Shown: positions 40,943 to 48,765, counted from the stretch's first letter. The stretch is DNA of 60,263 nucleotides from a virus (IMGVR_UViG_3300029922_000073:1-60263), one strand, 5' to 3'. Numbers and translations: made by a program. Notes: generated from the sequence alone by a model not told the origin.

Positions 40943-41246
40943 CTATAATTATTCTCTTTTTAAATTTTTCTGCTTTTTCCTTGGCAACCTTGGCATCTGT
41001 CTTTTTACCAATCCGGGTTTCCCACATATCAAGCTGGCGATCTAACTCCCGACTAGCCAATGCACGTCCTTGGGCCATAATATTCCCACGGCGGCGTAAT
41101 TCATCCAAACAGTGTGCAACATTATTCCACATGCTTCTTTTTTTGTCAGATAGTGCGGTGAATTCCACCATTTCGAGTGCGCAGGATGTGGCGCGCTTCA
41201 ACGCGTCATTCCAGCGGTCCAACATTTCGTTTTCTGTAATTTCCAT
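40935..41246 (-). CDS. Helical protein next to portal, 103 aa
   Basis: Charged helices throughout (LDELRRRGNIMAQGRALASRELDRQLDMW, then KVAKEKAEKFKKRI). The ATG overlaps the upstream 59-aa gene stop (TAATG). Similar in place to the small helical proteins between portal and scaffold in BPP-1-like phages. Function unknown. Confidence 0.6.
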   Translation of the reverse strand: MEITENEMLDRWNDALKRATSCALEMVEFTALSDKKRSMWNNVAHCLDELRRRGNIMAQGRALASRELDRQLDMWETRIGKKTDAKVAKEKAEKFKKRIIIDG

Positions 41247-41425
41247 TAGCCTGCTATTACCTTTTCAATTGTCTTGTTAACGCAGAATGATTTTATATTA
41301 TAAAGTGTATCACGGATAAGCGCCCATCGAGGGTCACGCCATGTGACCAAAACTTGGGACGCAACACCGGCTGCCTCCTGCATAGCGCGCATGAATTCGA
41401 TCATGACATTTGGCTGTGCTCTCAT
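41246..41425 (-). CDS. Small protein between portal and head genes, 59 aa
   Basis: ATG 41425 starts 3 bases after the portal stop; the stop overlaps the next ATG (TAATG). It reads MRAQPNVMIEFMRAMQ... and WRDPRWALIRDTLYNIK, a helical protein. The tight overlaps on both sides support translation. Family unknown. Confidence 0.6.
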   Translation of the reverse strand: MRAQPNVMIEFMRAMQEAAGVASQVLVTWRDPRWALIRDTLYNIKSFCVNKTIEKVIAG

Positions 41426-41427
41426 TT

Positions 41428-43272
41428 TTAGCCACCTCCCTGGCCGACTAATGAAGATAATAAATTCTCCCCTGCTTGGCCGGTTGGTACCTGAGAGGCC
41501 ACCTGTGCGGCTTGGGCACCCACTTGGGCTGTTTGCGCCATGTGATTGGCGGCATTCATTGCATTTGCCTGCTGGGCTTGTTTTTGTTGTTGGGCGGCCA
41601 ATTGCGCCACGGCCTTTGGACCCCTCATAATTTTTTGAGGATTACCCAGAAGCATGCTGTATTCTTGTAGGAACGAATCGAAATCAATATTGTTCAATGA
41701 ACCTGGAGCCAGTGCAGCGGTTTTCCCGCTCATCTCGATTAATCTTTCCATACCACCTGTCGCTGCTGCTTTCTGTGAGAGTGCCAGCATGCTGACAAAA
41801 TCAATATCCAGAGGAACGCCCCTTAATGAGTCTGGGGGAGGCGGTAAAATATCGCGGCGTTTTAGTATTTGGAAAATTCTTTTTAACTTTAGCTTCAAAT
41901 CGCCAAGAATACTTTCCAATACGGGCCCCAACACCGCCATCTTTTCTTGCATGCGCTGTGCGATTTCATAGGCGGTCACACGTTCACGTCCCGCATTGTC
42001 CGATAACATCAGAAATAAATCATTATAAAAACCCTTAGCAATACGCGCCTGGATTTCTTTAATCCATTCTGCCATCTCGCGAACTTCGGGGTTAACGGTG
42101 TAAATCGGCTTCATGCCACCATCGCGCACATTATCCGTGTATGTGACATGCCCAGGAAGTGCAGACGCGGGCTGATTCTTTAATTCCATGCCAGCCAATA
42201 GGGGTGGTCTAACTAACTTCTCCACCGCCTCAGATAGACGGCGTGTCATGACCTGTAATTGCATTACATCAGGCAGAACGTCCATACCAACGGAACGCCC
42301 ATAGGCATCGTTGCTCTGAACGGTCCAGCGTGATGCCGTGAACGGCTGGTCAATGAAGCCACGCACAGATAGTGGATATTCACTGGATGCCCCGTAAACC
42401 CAATAAACTTCACGCCAAGTAAAGTTACCTGGCACAACACCAACTTTCCCATCAACGGCGTAATTGGGCTCAATTGAATGGGATACGATACGTTCAATAT
42501 CTAGCCCGGAACCTTTTTGCTTCCAAAGTTGCTGGACATCCGGCGGACAATTTTCTAATTTGAAGAAATCAACGATCTGAGAAATCGTCATAACGAAACT
42601 GCGATAAAGGCCATCAACTCGGAGATTGGCGCCTGATGCAAGATAATATTCACCAATCGCGGGCGTGTAACATCTAAATAAGTCTTTTTCGTCTTCGTAA
42701 ATAATCATCACCGAAGTTCCGAAAACAACAAGGTCTTCGCACTCGGTCGCAAAAGAATTATAAAAATTTGTTCCCGCGATGACATTGTACATGCGGTCTT
42801 CGACCTCATCTAGCCATGCACGGGCTTCAGCATCTAAGGTAATCCTGCTAGTGGCAGGAACAATTTTAAACCATGGACGGGAGGGTGATGCCAGGCCAGA
42901 CATTAGGCCGCCTGCACAGATGCGCGCCGCGTAGGTGGCGGCAGGGTCCACAATCGCCCCATTAATAGGGCGACCACGTGTCATATTATTGGGCGTCGGA
43001 AGACCACCAGCAGACTGGGTAAACCAGATTGAACGGCGGGGTAGAATATATTCAGCGAGTTGGCTATAATTCTGGTTCCACCAACTTTGGCGCCAGTTTC
43101 TTAAAGAGGATTGACGGGCCTGCAAATGGTTTTGCAAGATTTGCCAGTCCTCTTTGGACATCCAACCTTTACCTTTTTTCTTACCAACGTCATCCGGTTG
43201 CTGCGAGAGCAACGTGGGTCCGCTAATTTCATAGAAGGCTTGGCCGTACTTTTCCTTATTATTGGCAGCCAT
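41428..43272 (-). CDS. Portal (head-tail connector) protein, 614 aa
   Basis: RRNWRQSWWNQNYSQ-like SSLRNWRQSWWNQNYSQLAEYILP (split), then NGAIVDPAATYAARICAGGLMSGLASPSRPWF is the typical N-terminal clip/stem signature of podovirus portals. PPLLAGMELKNQPASALPGHVTY near residue 360 and NAGRERVTAYEIAQRMQEKMAVLGP near 430 are further portal hallmarks. The C-terminal 70 residues are Gln/Ala-rich, expected for a barrel or crown extension. It forms the dodecameric packaging vertex. Confidence 0.88.
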   Translation of the reverse strand: MAANNKEKYGQAFYEISGPTLLSQQPDDVGKKKGKGWMSKEDWQILQNHLQARQSSLRNWRQSWWNQNYSQLAEYILPRRSIWFTQSAGGLPTPNNMTRGRPINGAIVDPAATYAARICAGGLMSGLASPSRPWFKIVPATSRITLDAEARAWLDEVEDRMYNVIAGTNFYNSFATECEDLVVFGTSVMIIYEDEKDLFRCYTPAIGEYYLASGANLRVDGLYRSFVMTISQIVDFFKLENCPPDVQQLWKQKGSGLDIERIVSHSIEPNYAVDGKVGVVPGNFTWREVYWVYGASSEYPLSVRGFIDQPFTASRWTVQSNDAYGRSVGMDVLPDVMQLQVMTRRLSEAVEKLVRPPLLAGMELKNQPASALPGHVTYTDNVRDGGMKPIYTVNPEVREMAEWIKEIQARIAKGFYNDLFLMLSDNAGRERVTAYEIAQRMQEKMAVLGPVLESILGDLKLKLKRIFQILKRRDILPPPPDSLRGVPLDIDFVSMLALSQKAAATGGMERLIEMSGKTAALAPGSLNNIDFDSFLQEYSMLLGNPQKIMRGPKAVAQLAAQQQKQAQQANAMNAANHMAQTAQVGAQAAQVASQVPTGQAGENLLSSLVGQGGG

Positions 43273-43526
43273 TAACTACCACCGCCACCCTGACCGAGTA
43301 GCGTCGCTCTGGCGGTAGCCGGGCTAGATTCACCAGATACCCCTAAGGGGCCGAGAGTTCCAGAAGCGGCGGCAGCACCAGCTTCTAACTGACGTTGCTG
43401 CGCTGAGGATGCGGCGACTGAAGAACTGGCTAGGGTTGCCGGGGCAGCCGCCGGAGGGGCTGCTGGAATAGCAGGAACTGCCGGGGCCTTAGCCCCACCA
43501 AAAATACCCAATTTAATATACTCCAT
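43272..43526 (-). CDS. Ala/Pro-rich small protein, 84 aa
   Basis: First gene behind a GAATC promoter. After IKLGIFGGAKAPAVPAIP it is Ala, Pro, Ser and Gly-rich and probably disordered, ending ATLLGQGGGGS. The portal ends GQGGG too. Short Ala/Pro-rich proteins at this place in other podoviruses are unassigned. The leader is only about 9 bases and lacks a ribosome site. Confidence 0.55.
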   Translation of the reverse strand: MEYIKLGIFGGAKAPAVPAIPAAPPAAAPATLASSSVAASSAQQRQLEAGAAAASGTLGPLGVSGESSPATARATLLGQGGGGS

Positions 43527-43537
43527 AAAAATTATGA

Positions 43538-43759
43538 CTAAATTTTATCAGATTCGCGGTTTTTTGTATAGGTTCGACCAAGGGTTATATTCTTGGAAGC
43601 TCGAACATCCTGGTTGCGGAAAGTCCAACATTCACCTGTTTCATGGATGAAGCAGACCCATTGAAGGTTCGCTTCGGACCCATTATCAATAACAAAATGA
43701 GCGATCCCCAATCCTTTTGGGGTTTGCAACCATATTTCTTTATTTATTTCCAGTATCAC
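43538..43759 (-). CDS. Hypothetical protein, 73 aa
   Basis: A small beta protein: IWLQTPKGLGIAHFVIDNGSEANLQWVC, then GECWTFRNQDVRASKNITLGR. The pattern (P-x-G-x-G-x-A, D-x-G-x-E, L-x-WV, GE-W-x-x-N-x-x-VR) is shared by unnamed phage proteins. Its 3 prime end contains the GAATC promoter of the next operon. It overlaps the upstream 61-aa gene by 20 bases. Confidence 0.62.
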   Translation of the reverse strand: MILEINKEIWLQTPKGLGIAHFVIDNGSEANLQWVCFIHETGECWTFRNQDVRASKNITLGRTYTKNRESDKI

Positions 43760-43925
43760 TTTTACCGTATAGTTTTTCCTGTTTACTTTTCTTTATGGTG
43801 CTTTCCTTAGCCTTATCTGCGGCGATAAAGTCCTTTCCGACTGATTGCGGTACGCCGCCGTAGCCGCCTTTGTTGTGGGCAGCGATTTCCATCAGCTTAT
43901 GTTGTTCAGGGGTTTTTGATGGCAC
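43740..43925 (-). CDS. Small basic protein with KLYGK motif, 61 aa
   Basis: SKTPEQHKLMEIAAHNKGGYGGVPQSVGKDFI resembles a widespread phage protein (S-x-x-Q-x-x-x-M-x-A-A-x-x-x-x-A-G-V-P-x-x-V-A-x-E-F). The C-terminus KQEKLYGKSDTGNK carries the motif seen in the scaffold tail. Possibly binds capsid or scaffold. Overlaps the 148-aa gene upstream. Confidence 0.6.
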   Translation of the reverse strand: MPSKTPEQHKLMEIAAHNKGGYGGVPQSVGKDFIAADKAKESTIKKSKQEKLYGKSDTGNK

Positions 43926-44352
43926 CTTGGTACTTACTCTTTCCTAAAAATTTATTTCTCCATGGCATCCTTCCAAAAAAGACCGCCAATTCATTAAATG
44001 ACTTAACACCCATCCTGTGCTTACTAATTAAAACATGACGGGTTTTATTTAACATTTCGTCCAGTTCACGCGCCGTGAGATTCAGGTTATCAAGCAACCT
44101 AGCGAGACGAGAGCTAAGACCAAGACGTAGCGCTATCTCTTCCGTAATAGGGATGTCGCGATCAAGTGAATGAAGATAAAGCGGACTATCTTGACACAAC
44201 AGCAGAAGCTCGCCCCTCTTAACCAATTGACTTAAACGTTGACGGGTTAACGGTTTATCGGGATTCCAAAACCTGGCGATCTCGCCCAACGTAGCACCAT
44301 TACGTTTCATTTTCGCGGCCTCAATGGCACGAATCCTAGCGGGTAAAGTCAT
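43906..44352 (-). CDS. HTH protein with RNA-polymerase alpha-CTD-like half, 148 aa
   Basis: Residues 5-48 are a helix-turn-helix-like unit (AAKMKRNGATLGEIARFW, then LTRQRLSQLVKRGEL). Residues 75-135 (GLSSRLARLLDNLNLTARELDEML, then MGVKSFNELAVFFG) resemble the alpha-subunit C-terminal domain, with the LS-R-...-L, ...DL..., and NLGxKSLxEI pattern showing as HRMGVKSFNEL. The fold assignment is by eye. It has its own sigma70 promoter with an inverted repeat over the -10, so self-regulation is plausible. It could adapt host RNA polymerase to phage promoters. Confidence 0.55.
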   Translation of the reverse strand: MTLPARIRAIEAAKMKRNGATLGEIARFWNPDKPLTRQRLSQLVKRGELLLLCQDSPLYLHSLDRDIPITEEIALRLGLSSRLARLLDNLNLTARELDEMLNKTRHVLISKHRMGVKSFNELAVFFGRMPWRNKFLGKSKYQGAIKNP

Positions 44353-44377
44353 ATATTAAACTCCATTCTAACTTTAT

Positions 44378-44406
44378 AAAATAGATCTAAAGAATGGATT
44401 TGTCAA
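44378..44406 (-). promoter_or_regulatory. Sigma70 promoter with inverted repeat (operator) for the 43906 gene
   Basis: Minus strand: TTGACA (44406-44401), 17-base spacer, TATTTT (44383-44378). CCATTCT (44363-44369) and AGAATGG (44391-44397) form a 7-bp inverted repeat flanking the -10, suggesting an operator. Confidence 0.65.
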
Positions 44407-44453
44407 GTACGAATTTATATTCCGAATACCCTTGAAGTATAGCATGATTCGCG

Positions 44454-44723
44454 CTAACGGCGCACGCAATCTGCGCAAGGACAGCTAACTACCGCACTCC
44501 CATTCTTAGAACGGTAAGTGGTAACGGGAGGGGTATCCCGAACTCGTTTCATTTTAGTCAGATAGACAAGGGTATCCGACAGTTCTTCTATAGCTTCGTC
44601 AAGCCAGTCACGATCATTAGCCCGCTCCATCGTTTTCCCGAATTTTACAATCCCGTCCGCTGATCGCCTTAGAATTCTGGTAACGACCTCATTAACAACG
44701 GCATCTTCAGTATATTTAAGCAT
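44454..44723 (-). CDS. MazG-like small protein, 89 aa
   Basis: RILRRSADGIVKFGKTMER, then DRDWLDEAIEELSDTLVYLTKM matches the R-x-x-x-GI-x-K-Y/F-G-x-T...W-x-x-x-A-x-EE-x-x-D-x-x-x-YL pattern of small phage MazG-like or dCTPase-like proteins. The acidic EE-x-x-D helix would coordinate Mg for nucleotide hydrolysis. Only one such helix is seen, so activity is uncertain. The tail CPCADC may bind metal. The stop lies 100 bases upstream of the next promoter. Confidence 0.58.
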   Translation of the reverse strand: MLKYTEDAVVNEVVTRILRRSADGIVKFGKTMERANDRDWLDEAIEELSDTLVYLTKMKRVRDTPPVTTYRSKNGSAVVSCPCADCVRR

Positions 44724-44944
44724 TAGTTACCCCTAGTCAATAAAGTAAATTTGGCTTCTTCTAATAAACCAATCTTTTCAACATTGTTGCTAATATGGGA
44801 CCAATGCTGATAAAATCCGCCATTTTTAAATCCAAAAACAACAACGCCCTCGTAATTTTCATCCATAGCGGCGGCTAGGGCCTCAATAGCCTTCTCCTTT
44901 AAAGTTTCATTGGCGGGAACAATATGAATTGTTGGTTTAGCCAT
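44723..44944 (-). CDS. Hypothetical protein, 73 aa
   Basis: ATG 44944 overlaps the phosphoesterase stop (ATGGCTAA); a longer in-frame start is possible but overruns it. A small alpha/beta protein (PTIHIVPANETLKEKAIEALAAAM, then YEGVVVFGFKNGG). It resembles unnamed phage proteins with a TIxIIPAxxxLK start. Function unknown. Confidence 0.62.
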   Translation of the reverse strand: MAKPTIHIVPANETLKEKAIEALAAAMDENYEGVVVFGFKNGGFYQHWSHISNNVEKIGLLEEAKFTLLTRGN

Positions 44945-45971
44945 AGTGCTTCTCAAGCGTTCGCATAGAGTACCATTGGGTTTCAGAAATAGACCCATCA
45001 TGAATGGTTATTAAGCAGCACCCATACCACCAATTATTCAGGGAATGCTCTGCATAGGAAAAGATGTGATCCTGCGGAAGGGCACACCCAAGGTTGATTG
45101 TCGTAATCGACTTCGCACCATATTTTTCATGGCTCGTCTCGGTTTTTTTGTGGGTATGCCCACAAACTGCATCCCATAACAACTTATTACCAATACTGAC
45201 CAAACCGGGTGATTGGGATTTTGGTTGGGATGCGGCATGAAAGGGAGAATGCGTAAACCCAACACCGTGAATGAAATGCCACGCACCGTATTCTGAATAC
45301 GACCACCCGGCATCATTCAGACTGCTTTCGAATTGATGGCGAAGCATCCCCGACGTTTCCGGGTTTACTTCTTCATAACGGTACAGTCGATTTTCGTGGT
45401 TTCCTATCGTAATATGTTTAACAGGGTCATAAGAAAGCGGCGCATTAAACTCAGCGAGTGCGGCGCGAAGCGAAAGAATATCAGTCATGAATGGCGTTTT
45501 CTGCTTCCCGCTCAATGTTTCATTCTTGACATGGCTGTTCAGGCTATCAAAATCGCTTATGTCCCCGATTTGAACCACATATTCCGGGCGCGCTGCCTCA
45601 CAAAGTCGCCCCATCCATCGGAAGCGGGATTTATCAGGCAGCACCGGAGAATCATGGGCATCGCCAATCGCAAGCACGCGATACGTACCAATATCTTTAT
45701 TGGGCGGGATGACCGACATTTCTAATTTTTTCTGTTGCTCTTTGAGCAGAATATTCGAATATTTCACATGCATCTTAGGCGCAGACCTATTATGCTCCAA
45801 GAGCCCCAATTCACGGGCAACATTCACACGACGTCCAACGGCATCGTGTGTTAATTGGAGAGTATTTGCTATGTGCTTTTGGCATCCGAGGACAGCCAGC
45901 CCTTGCGCAGCTAAACGATTGTATTCTTCTACAACTGGCTGGAGGTCTTCCGCTGTGAATTTTTTAGACAT
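44937..45971 (-). CDS. Calcineurin-like metallophosphoesterase with HTH N-terminus, 344 aa
   Basis: Start ATG 45971 overlaps the upstream stop by 8 bases. Residues 1-60 look like a helix-turn-helix (GLAVLGCQKHIANTLQLTHDAVGRRVNVA). The catalytic order is GDAHDSP (about residue 100), QIGDISDFDSLNSH, TIGNHENRLYR, FIHGVGFTHSP, and CGHTHKKTE, i.e. all five metal motifs. Such enzymes cleave phosphodiesters in DNA, RNA or nucleotides; this type is common next to terminase genes. The HTH in front suggests DNA targeting. Confidence 0.82.
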   Translation of the reverse strand: MSKKFTAEDLQPVVEEYNRLAAQGLAVLGCQKHIANTLQLTHDAVGRRVNVARELGLLEHNRSAPKMHVKYSNILLKEQQKKLEMSVIPPNKDIGTYRVLAIGDAHDSPVLPDKSRFRWMGRLCEAARPEYVVQIGDISDFDSLNSHVKNETLSGKQKTPFMTDILSLRAALAEFNAPLSYDPVKHITIGNHENRLYRYEEVNPETSGMLRHQFESSLNDAGWSYSEYGAWHFIHGVGFTHSPFHAASQPKSQSPGLVSIGNKLLWDAVCGHTHKKTETSHEKYGAKSITTINLGCALPQDHIFSYAEHSLNNWWYGCCLITIHDGSISETQWYSMRTLEKHYG

Positions 45972-46212
45972 CCAGGCCGCCTTCCCGAATTTCATCGCTA
46001 ATATTATCAATGAAATCAGCGACTTCTAACCTATATTTGCGGGTGGAATCTGTAAAATTATGATCGTATTGTGGCGGCGACCCGTCAGCCGGAAAAAATA
46101 TGACGAGCACGCCATCACTACCACCTAAATTAATAAGGTTGGTAATGTTCTTAAATAGGGTCTGCCACTTTCCCAGGATTGGCACAACGACCGACTTTTT
46201 CTTTCTTGCCAC
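45964..46212 (-). CDS. Hypothetical protein, 82 aa
   Basis: Lies between terminase and phosphoesterase; the start is 8 bases from the terminase stop. A small mixed protein (KWQTLFKNITNLINLGGSDGVLVIFFP, then YRLEVADFIDNISDEI). A predicted acidic C-terminal helix. Family unknown. Confidence 0.6.
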   Translation of the reverse strand: MARKKKSVVVPILGKWQTLFKNITNLINLGGSDGVLVIFFPADGSPPQYDHNFTDSTRKYRLEVADFIDNISDEIREGGLDV

Positions 46213-46220
46213 GCTTCCCC

Positions 46221-47630
46221 CTACATCCTATTCGGATTGTATTGATCCCTGGCAATATAATCAGGATCAAGTGGATTATACTCTATTTGGACACTATTTC
46301 TAGTAGATATTGAATACTTATCGCGAACCTGATCGCGGATTCTATCCATGGGCAGGAATTGCGCATAACGCAGCATCATAAGGGCATATCTGATAGCGCA
46401 TAAAATGTCGTCCCCTTCTTTCACAACCTTGCCGTCCTTACGGTGGTAAAGCCGGAATTCTTCAAAGAAATCAGAACAGGTATTAAAAACTTTAAATCTT
46501 CCGGTTTGCATACGGTCCAGCATCATCATCAAGCCAGCCTCAACGCCGCTTGTGCCGTCTGGGAAGGTGGCGCGTTCTGATAAAAGTTTCAAACCGTTCT
46601 TACGGTAGATATCTGCGAGTTGCTCGCCCGACCCCTTGTCGTGCTGCAAACCATCGTGCGGCCATGCCCACAACAATTCTTCACCCCAGGCTTTTAGGGC
46701 GGCGCTATGAAGTAACGGCGTAGCCTCTTTGACGCGATACACATGTGTTACATAAGCGATGTCCGTTTCTGGGTCATACGCGATCTTTGCGGCTGCGGTC
46801 GGGTGAGACCAGCCAAAATCGAGGCCACCAAGACGCTGATATGTAAATGGAATATCGAATGGCTTACAGGTAATGAGCTCTTCCGTAACCGGGAAAATCT
46901 TACCCTCGCCAAGCATTGGGATACCCTTTGCGCGGGCCTCCCGTTCATGGGCCGGATAGGCAGAAATAATCTTTCGACGATCTTCTTCCGAATAATGCAG
47001 AACGTCTTCGATGGTCATATTAATCACCTGACGATCCGGCGAATGCTCATTCAAGAAGCGCCGTACTACGTGCGACATCCCACGAAGGGGGGTGAACGTC
47101 ATCCAGACCATTCCGCCCGTTGCGTTGGTTCTCGTTAAAGCCTCGGTATAAATTTCTTCATCAGGCTCCTCATCCAACCAAACCCAGGATAGCGTGCTAC
47201 CTTGCCATTTTTCACGGCCTTGTTCGTAGTTTTTGAACCCGATCATAGATCGACCGCCACTGACATGTTTAATCGCACAACGGTCGATTGCACCGGGGAC
47301 GCCACGTGCCATAACGATAGAATCGTCAATGATGCATTCTCGCGGAATAAAGCCAGTCCCGAGTTTTCCAGGCTCACCGAATAACAATGATTGGCTGGTA
47401 TCGCGAACGAAAACAGCAGACTCGCCGCCTACCCAACCACGTGTGGCGTCTTCAAAGCGTACACCATCGTACCAATCTGGATAACGACCCGTGGCATGAT
47501 AAGTGGCGTGGGCGGCACCAGCAAGCGTTTTTCCCAACTGGTTGCCCGCCATAAAGAGGGTCTCGCGGACCCTGCTATTGTGGAATAATTTCTGACGAGG
47601 GTAGGGCTGGTATAGTTCCAGCTTCCGCAT
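46221..47630 (-). CDS. terL: Terminase large subunit, 469 aa
   Basis: I chose ATG 47630 because AGGA lies 10 bases upstream and MRKLELYQPYPRQKLFHNS is the usual family start; TTG/ATG near 47742 would add 38 residues inside the small-subunit gene. Walker A is AGNQLGKTLAG, Walker B plus catalytic Glu SWVWLDEEP, motif III region WMTFTPL. The nuclease domain has LGGLDFGWSHPTAAA, a mid-domain Asp, and DDILCAIRYALMM. It powers packaging and cuts concatemers. Relationship is with the T7/BPP-1-type terminases often annotated terminase_6. Confidence 0.9.
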   Translation of the reverse strand: MRKLELYQPYPRQKLFHNSRVRETLFMAGNQLGKTLAGAAHATYHATGRYPDWYDGVRFEDATRGWVGGESAVFVRDTSQSLLFGEPGKLGTGFIPRECIIDDSIVMARGVPGAIDRCAIKHVSGGRSMIGFKNYEQGREKWQGSTLSWVWLDEEPDEEIYTEALTRTNATGGMVWMTFTPLRGMSHVVRRFLNEHSPDRQVINMTIEDVLHYSEEDRRKIISAYPAHEREARAKGIPMLGEGKIFPVTEELITCKPFDIPFTYQRLGGLDFGWSHPTAAAKIAYDPETDIAYVTHVYRVKEATPLLHSAALKAWGEELLWAWPHDGLQHDKGSGEQLADIYRKNGLKLLSERATFPDGTSGVEAGLMMMLDRMQTGRFKVFNTCSDFFEEFRLYHRKDGKVVKEGDDILCAIRYALMMLRYAQFLPMDRIRDQVRDKYSISTRNSVQIEYNPLDPDYIARDQYNPNRM

Positions 47631-48045
47631 CAATAATTGTTCCTGGATTTCTCGCTTTAGAGAAGCCAACTGCGACGCCGAGGCGCCCGGCAAGTTCGAT
47701 AAGTTCTGAGGTGCTAAGATTTTTTGTTCTACTTTCTTCATCAATTTTTACTTCTTGTATTGGTTTTCCAAGTGCGCGGTCGAGAACAAGAGCGGCTGCC
47801 GTGACGCGAACATTCGGCGGCATTTGCTTGTCTTTGGTAATTTCAATTAAGGTTTCTATTAAATTATGACCGTCTATAATGGCGCGATTTGTCATGGCAC
47901 GGCGGTAAGCATCGGCCTGGTCAGGGTCCATATTAGCCACCGCCTTAGCGGCTACCTTCTTTGCCTCTTTAACAAATTCACGCGCTGATTCCAGTTCTTC
48001 CCTGTTACGCGACTTTATCCTGCGGACTGATTCATCTTCCAACAT
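47575..48045 (-). CDS. Probable terminase small subunit, 156 aa
   Basis: It directly precedes and overlaps terL. Residues 1-60 are charged helix (REELESARELVKEAKK-like SAREFVKEAKKVAAKAVANMD), then LIETLIEITKDKQMPPNVRVTAAALVLDRALGKPIQEV, which resembles the helical repeat of small-terminase-like phage proteins (V-R-x-x-AA-x-x-x-LDR-x-x-GKP). The C-terminal 45 residues are flexible. The call is by position and this motif. Confidence 0.68.
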   Translation of the reverse strand: MLEDESVRRIKSRNREELESAREFVKEAKKVAAKAVANMDPDQADAYRRAMTNRAIIDGHNLIETLIEITKDKQMPPNVRVTAAALVLDRALGKPIQEVKIDEESRTKNLSTSELIELAGRLGVAVGFSKARNPGTIIDAEAGTIPALPSSEIIPQ

Positions 48046-48218
48046 TAGAACGTCACCCTAAGATAGGCGGTCGCTCTATCAATAATTTCATCATTTGAAA
48101 GGCCGCAGAATAAAAGGAACTCGGCAACCTGGTCTAAGTCCACGACCTCTTGGACGAGGTGCATAACCTCGATCTCGTCTTCAATTGAAACAAGATCAAG
48201 GCACTCAATATCTTCCAT
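48045..48218 (-). CDS. Small acidic protein at the head of the packaging operon, 57 aa
   Basis: AAAGGA lies 10 bases before ATG 48218; the stop overlaps the terS start (TAATG). It reads MEDIECLDLVSIEDEIEVMH...DQVAEFLLFCGLSNDEIIDR: an acidic helix pair. It is the first gene after a structured leader with two attenuator-like hairpins. Function unknown. Confidence 0.62.
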   Translation of the reverse strand: MEDIECLDLVSIEDEIEVMHLVQEVVDLDQVAEFLLFCGLSNDEIIDRATAYLRVTF

Positions 48219-48230
48219 AATATTAATCCT

Positions 48231-48294
48231 TTAAAAAATTGGACGGTACTAGGTTAAATATAAACCTACATAAAAAATATATCTTATACCGTCC
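48231..48294 (-). terminator. Intrinsic terminator/attenuator in the packaging-operon leader
   Basis: Minus strand: GGACGGTA (48294-48287) pairs with TACCGTCC (48248-48241), enclosing a second stem TAGGTT/AACCTA, and is followed by AATTTTTT (48240-48233). It lies 13 bases before the first start codon, so termination or ribosome access could be controlled here. Confidence 0.6.
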
Positions 48295-48321
48295 ATTAAT
48301 AATTTCTCACTGCTACTGATG

Positions 48322-48393
48322 TAATATAAAAGCCCGTTGCTACAACCCAGGGGCGAATAAGGTACGTATAATACCCGGCAACCCTGGACGGGG
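48322..48393 (-). promoter_or_regulatory. Structured leader element with U-run, packaging operon
   Basis: On the minus strand CCCGT (48392-48388 region) pairs with ACGGG (48337-48333), CCAGGG with CCCTGG inside it, GGTA with TACC at the tip, and GTTG-TA-GCAAC forms a side hairpin; CTTTTATATT follows. The transcript from the promoter at 48404 would contain it. It may be an attenuator or a protein-binding leader; it matches no riboswitch I know. Confidence 0.45.
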
Positions 48394-48403
48394 TTATCGG
48401 ATA

Positions 48404-48419
48404 AGTATATCAGGATTCG
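48404..48419 (-). promoter_or_regulatory. GAATC-type promoter of the packaging operon
   Basis: Minus strand: CGAATC (48419-48414), CTGA, TATACT (48409-48404), with an extended -10 TG. The predicted start near 48397 gives a leader of about 180 bases. Confidence 0.72.
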
Positions 48420-48437
48420 CGGCTTACCGAAACTTTA

Positions 48438-48674
48438 TTACGCAGCAATCAATGAGGATTGCGTCTCGGTAGGGGCATCCGGCAATTTTGCGTCCTGAAT
48501 TTGCACATCCCGTCCGCCATTCATATAAAAATCAATAAACTGAAGGGCATTTTCCAGGACACTTTGGATCGTGTCCCCTGGTTGTCTCGCCTGCAAAGCA
48601 GATTGTACGGCCATCTGACGGATAGCCCACTGTTCATTAGGGGCCAAGTGCTTTAATTGTGCGTTATCGCTCAT
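48438..48674 (-). CDS. Hypothetical protein, 78 aa
   Basis: Start ATG 48674 has GAGAG 6 bases upstream; a longer in-frame ORF would add a hydrophobic stretch from the intergenic promoter region and is rejected. Helical (NAQLKHLAPNEQWAIRQMAVQSAL, then IQSVLENALQFIDFY) with a loose C-terminus. It is separated from the packaging operon by the GAATC promoter. Family unknown. Confidence 0.6.
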   Translation of the reverse strand: MSDNAQLKHLAPNEQWAIRQMAVQSALQARQPGDTIQSVLENALQFIDFYMNGGRDVQIQDAKLPDAPTETQSSLIAA

Positions 48675-48700
48675 TTGTTCTCTCAAAGTTATTTGTCCCG

Positions 48701-48715
48701 CGAATCCAATATAAC
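48701..48715 (+). promoter_or_regulatory. GAATC-type promoter, plus strand, upstream of the tRNA block
   Basis: CGAATC (48701-48706), CAA, TATAAC (48710-48715). No -35 and no extended-10 TG. It would transcribe the 48774 gene and tRNAs. Confidence 0.5.
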
Positions 48716-48750
48716 ATAAAGTCAATAGGATTGATATTGCCATTTGATAA

Positions 48751-48765
48751 GAATCCTGTTATGAT
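48751..48765 (+). promoter_or_regulatory. GAATC-type promoter immediately before the 48774 gene
   Basis: GAATC (48751-48755), CTGT, TATGAT (48760-48765), extended -10. The ATG at 48774 is 9 bases after the -10, so the mRNA is predicted leaderless. It may also drive the tRNA array. Confidence 0.65.

Noticed and set aside
46221-47744. Longer terminase large subunit from the upstream start near 47744
   Set aside because: The extra 38 residues lie inside the small-subunit gene and lack a ribosome site; the usual family start with AGGA upstream is at 47630.
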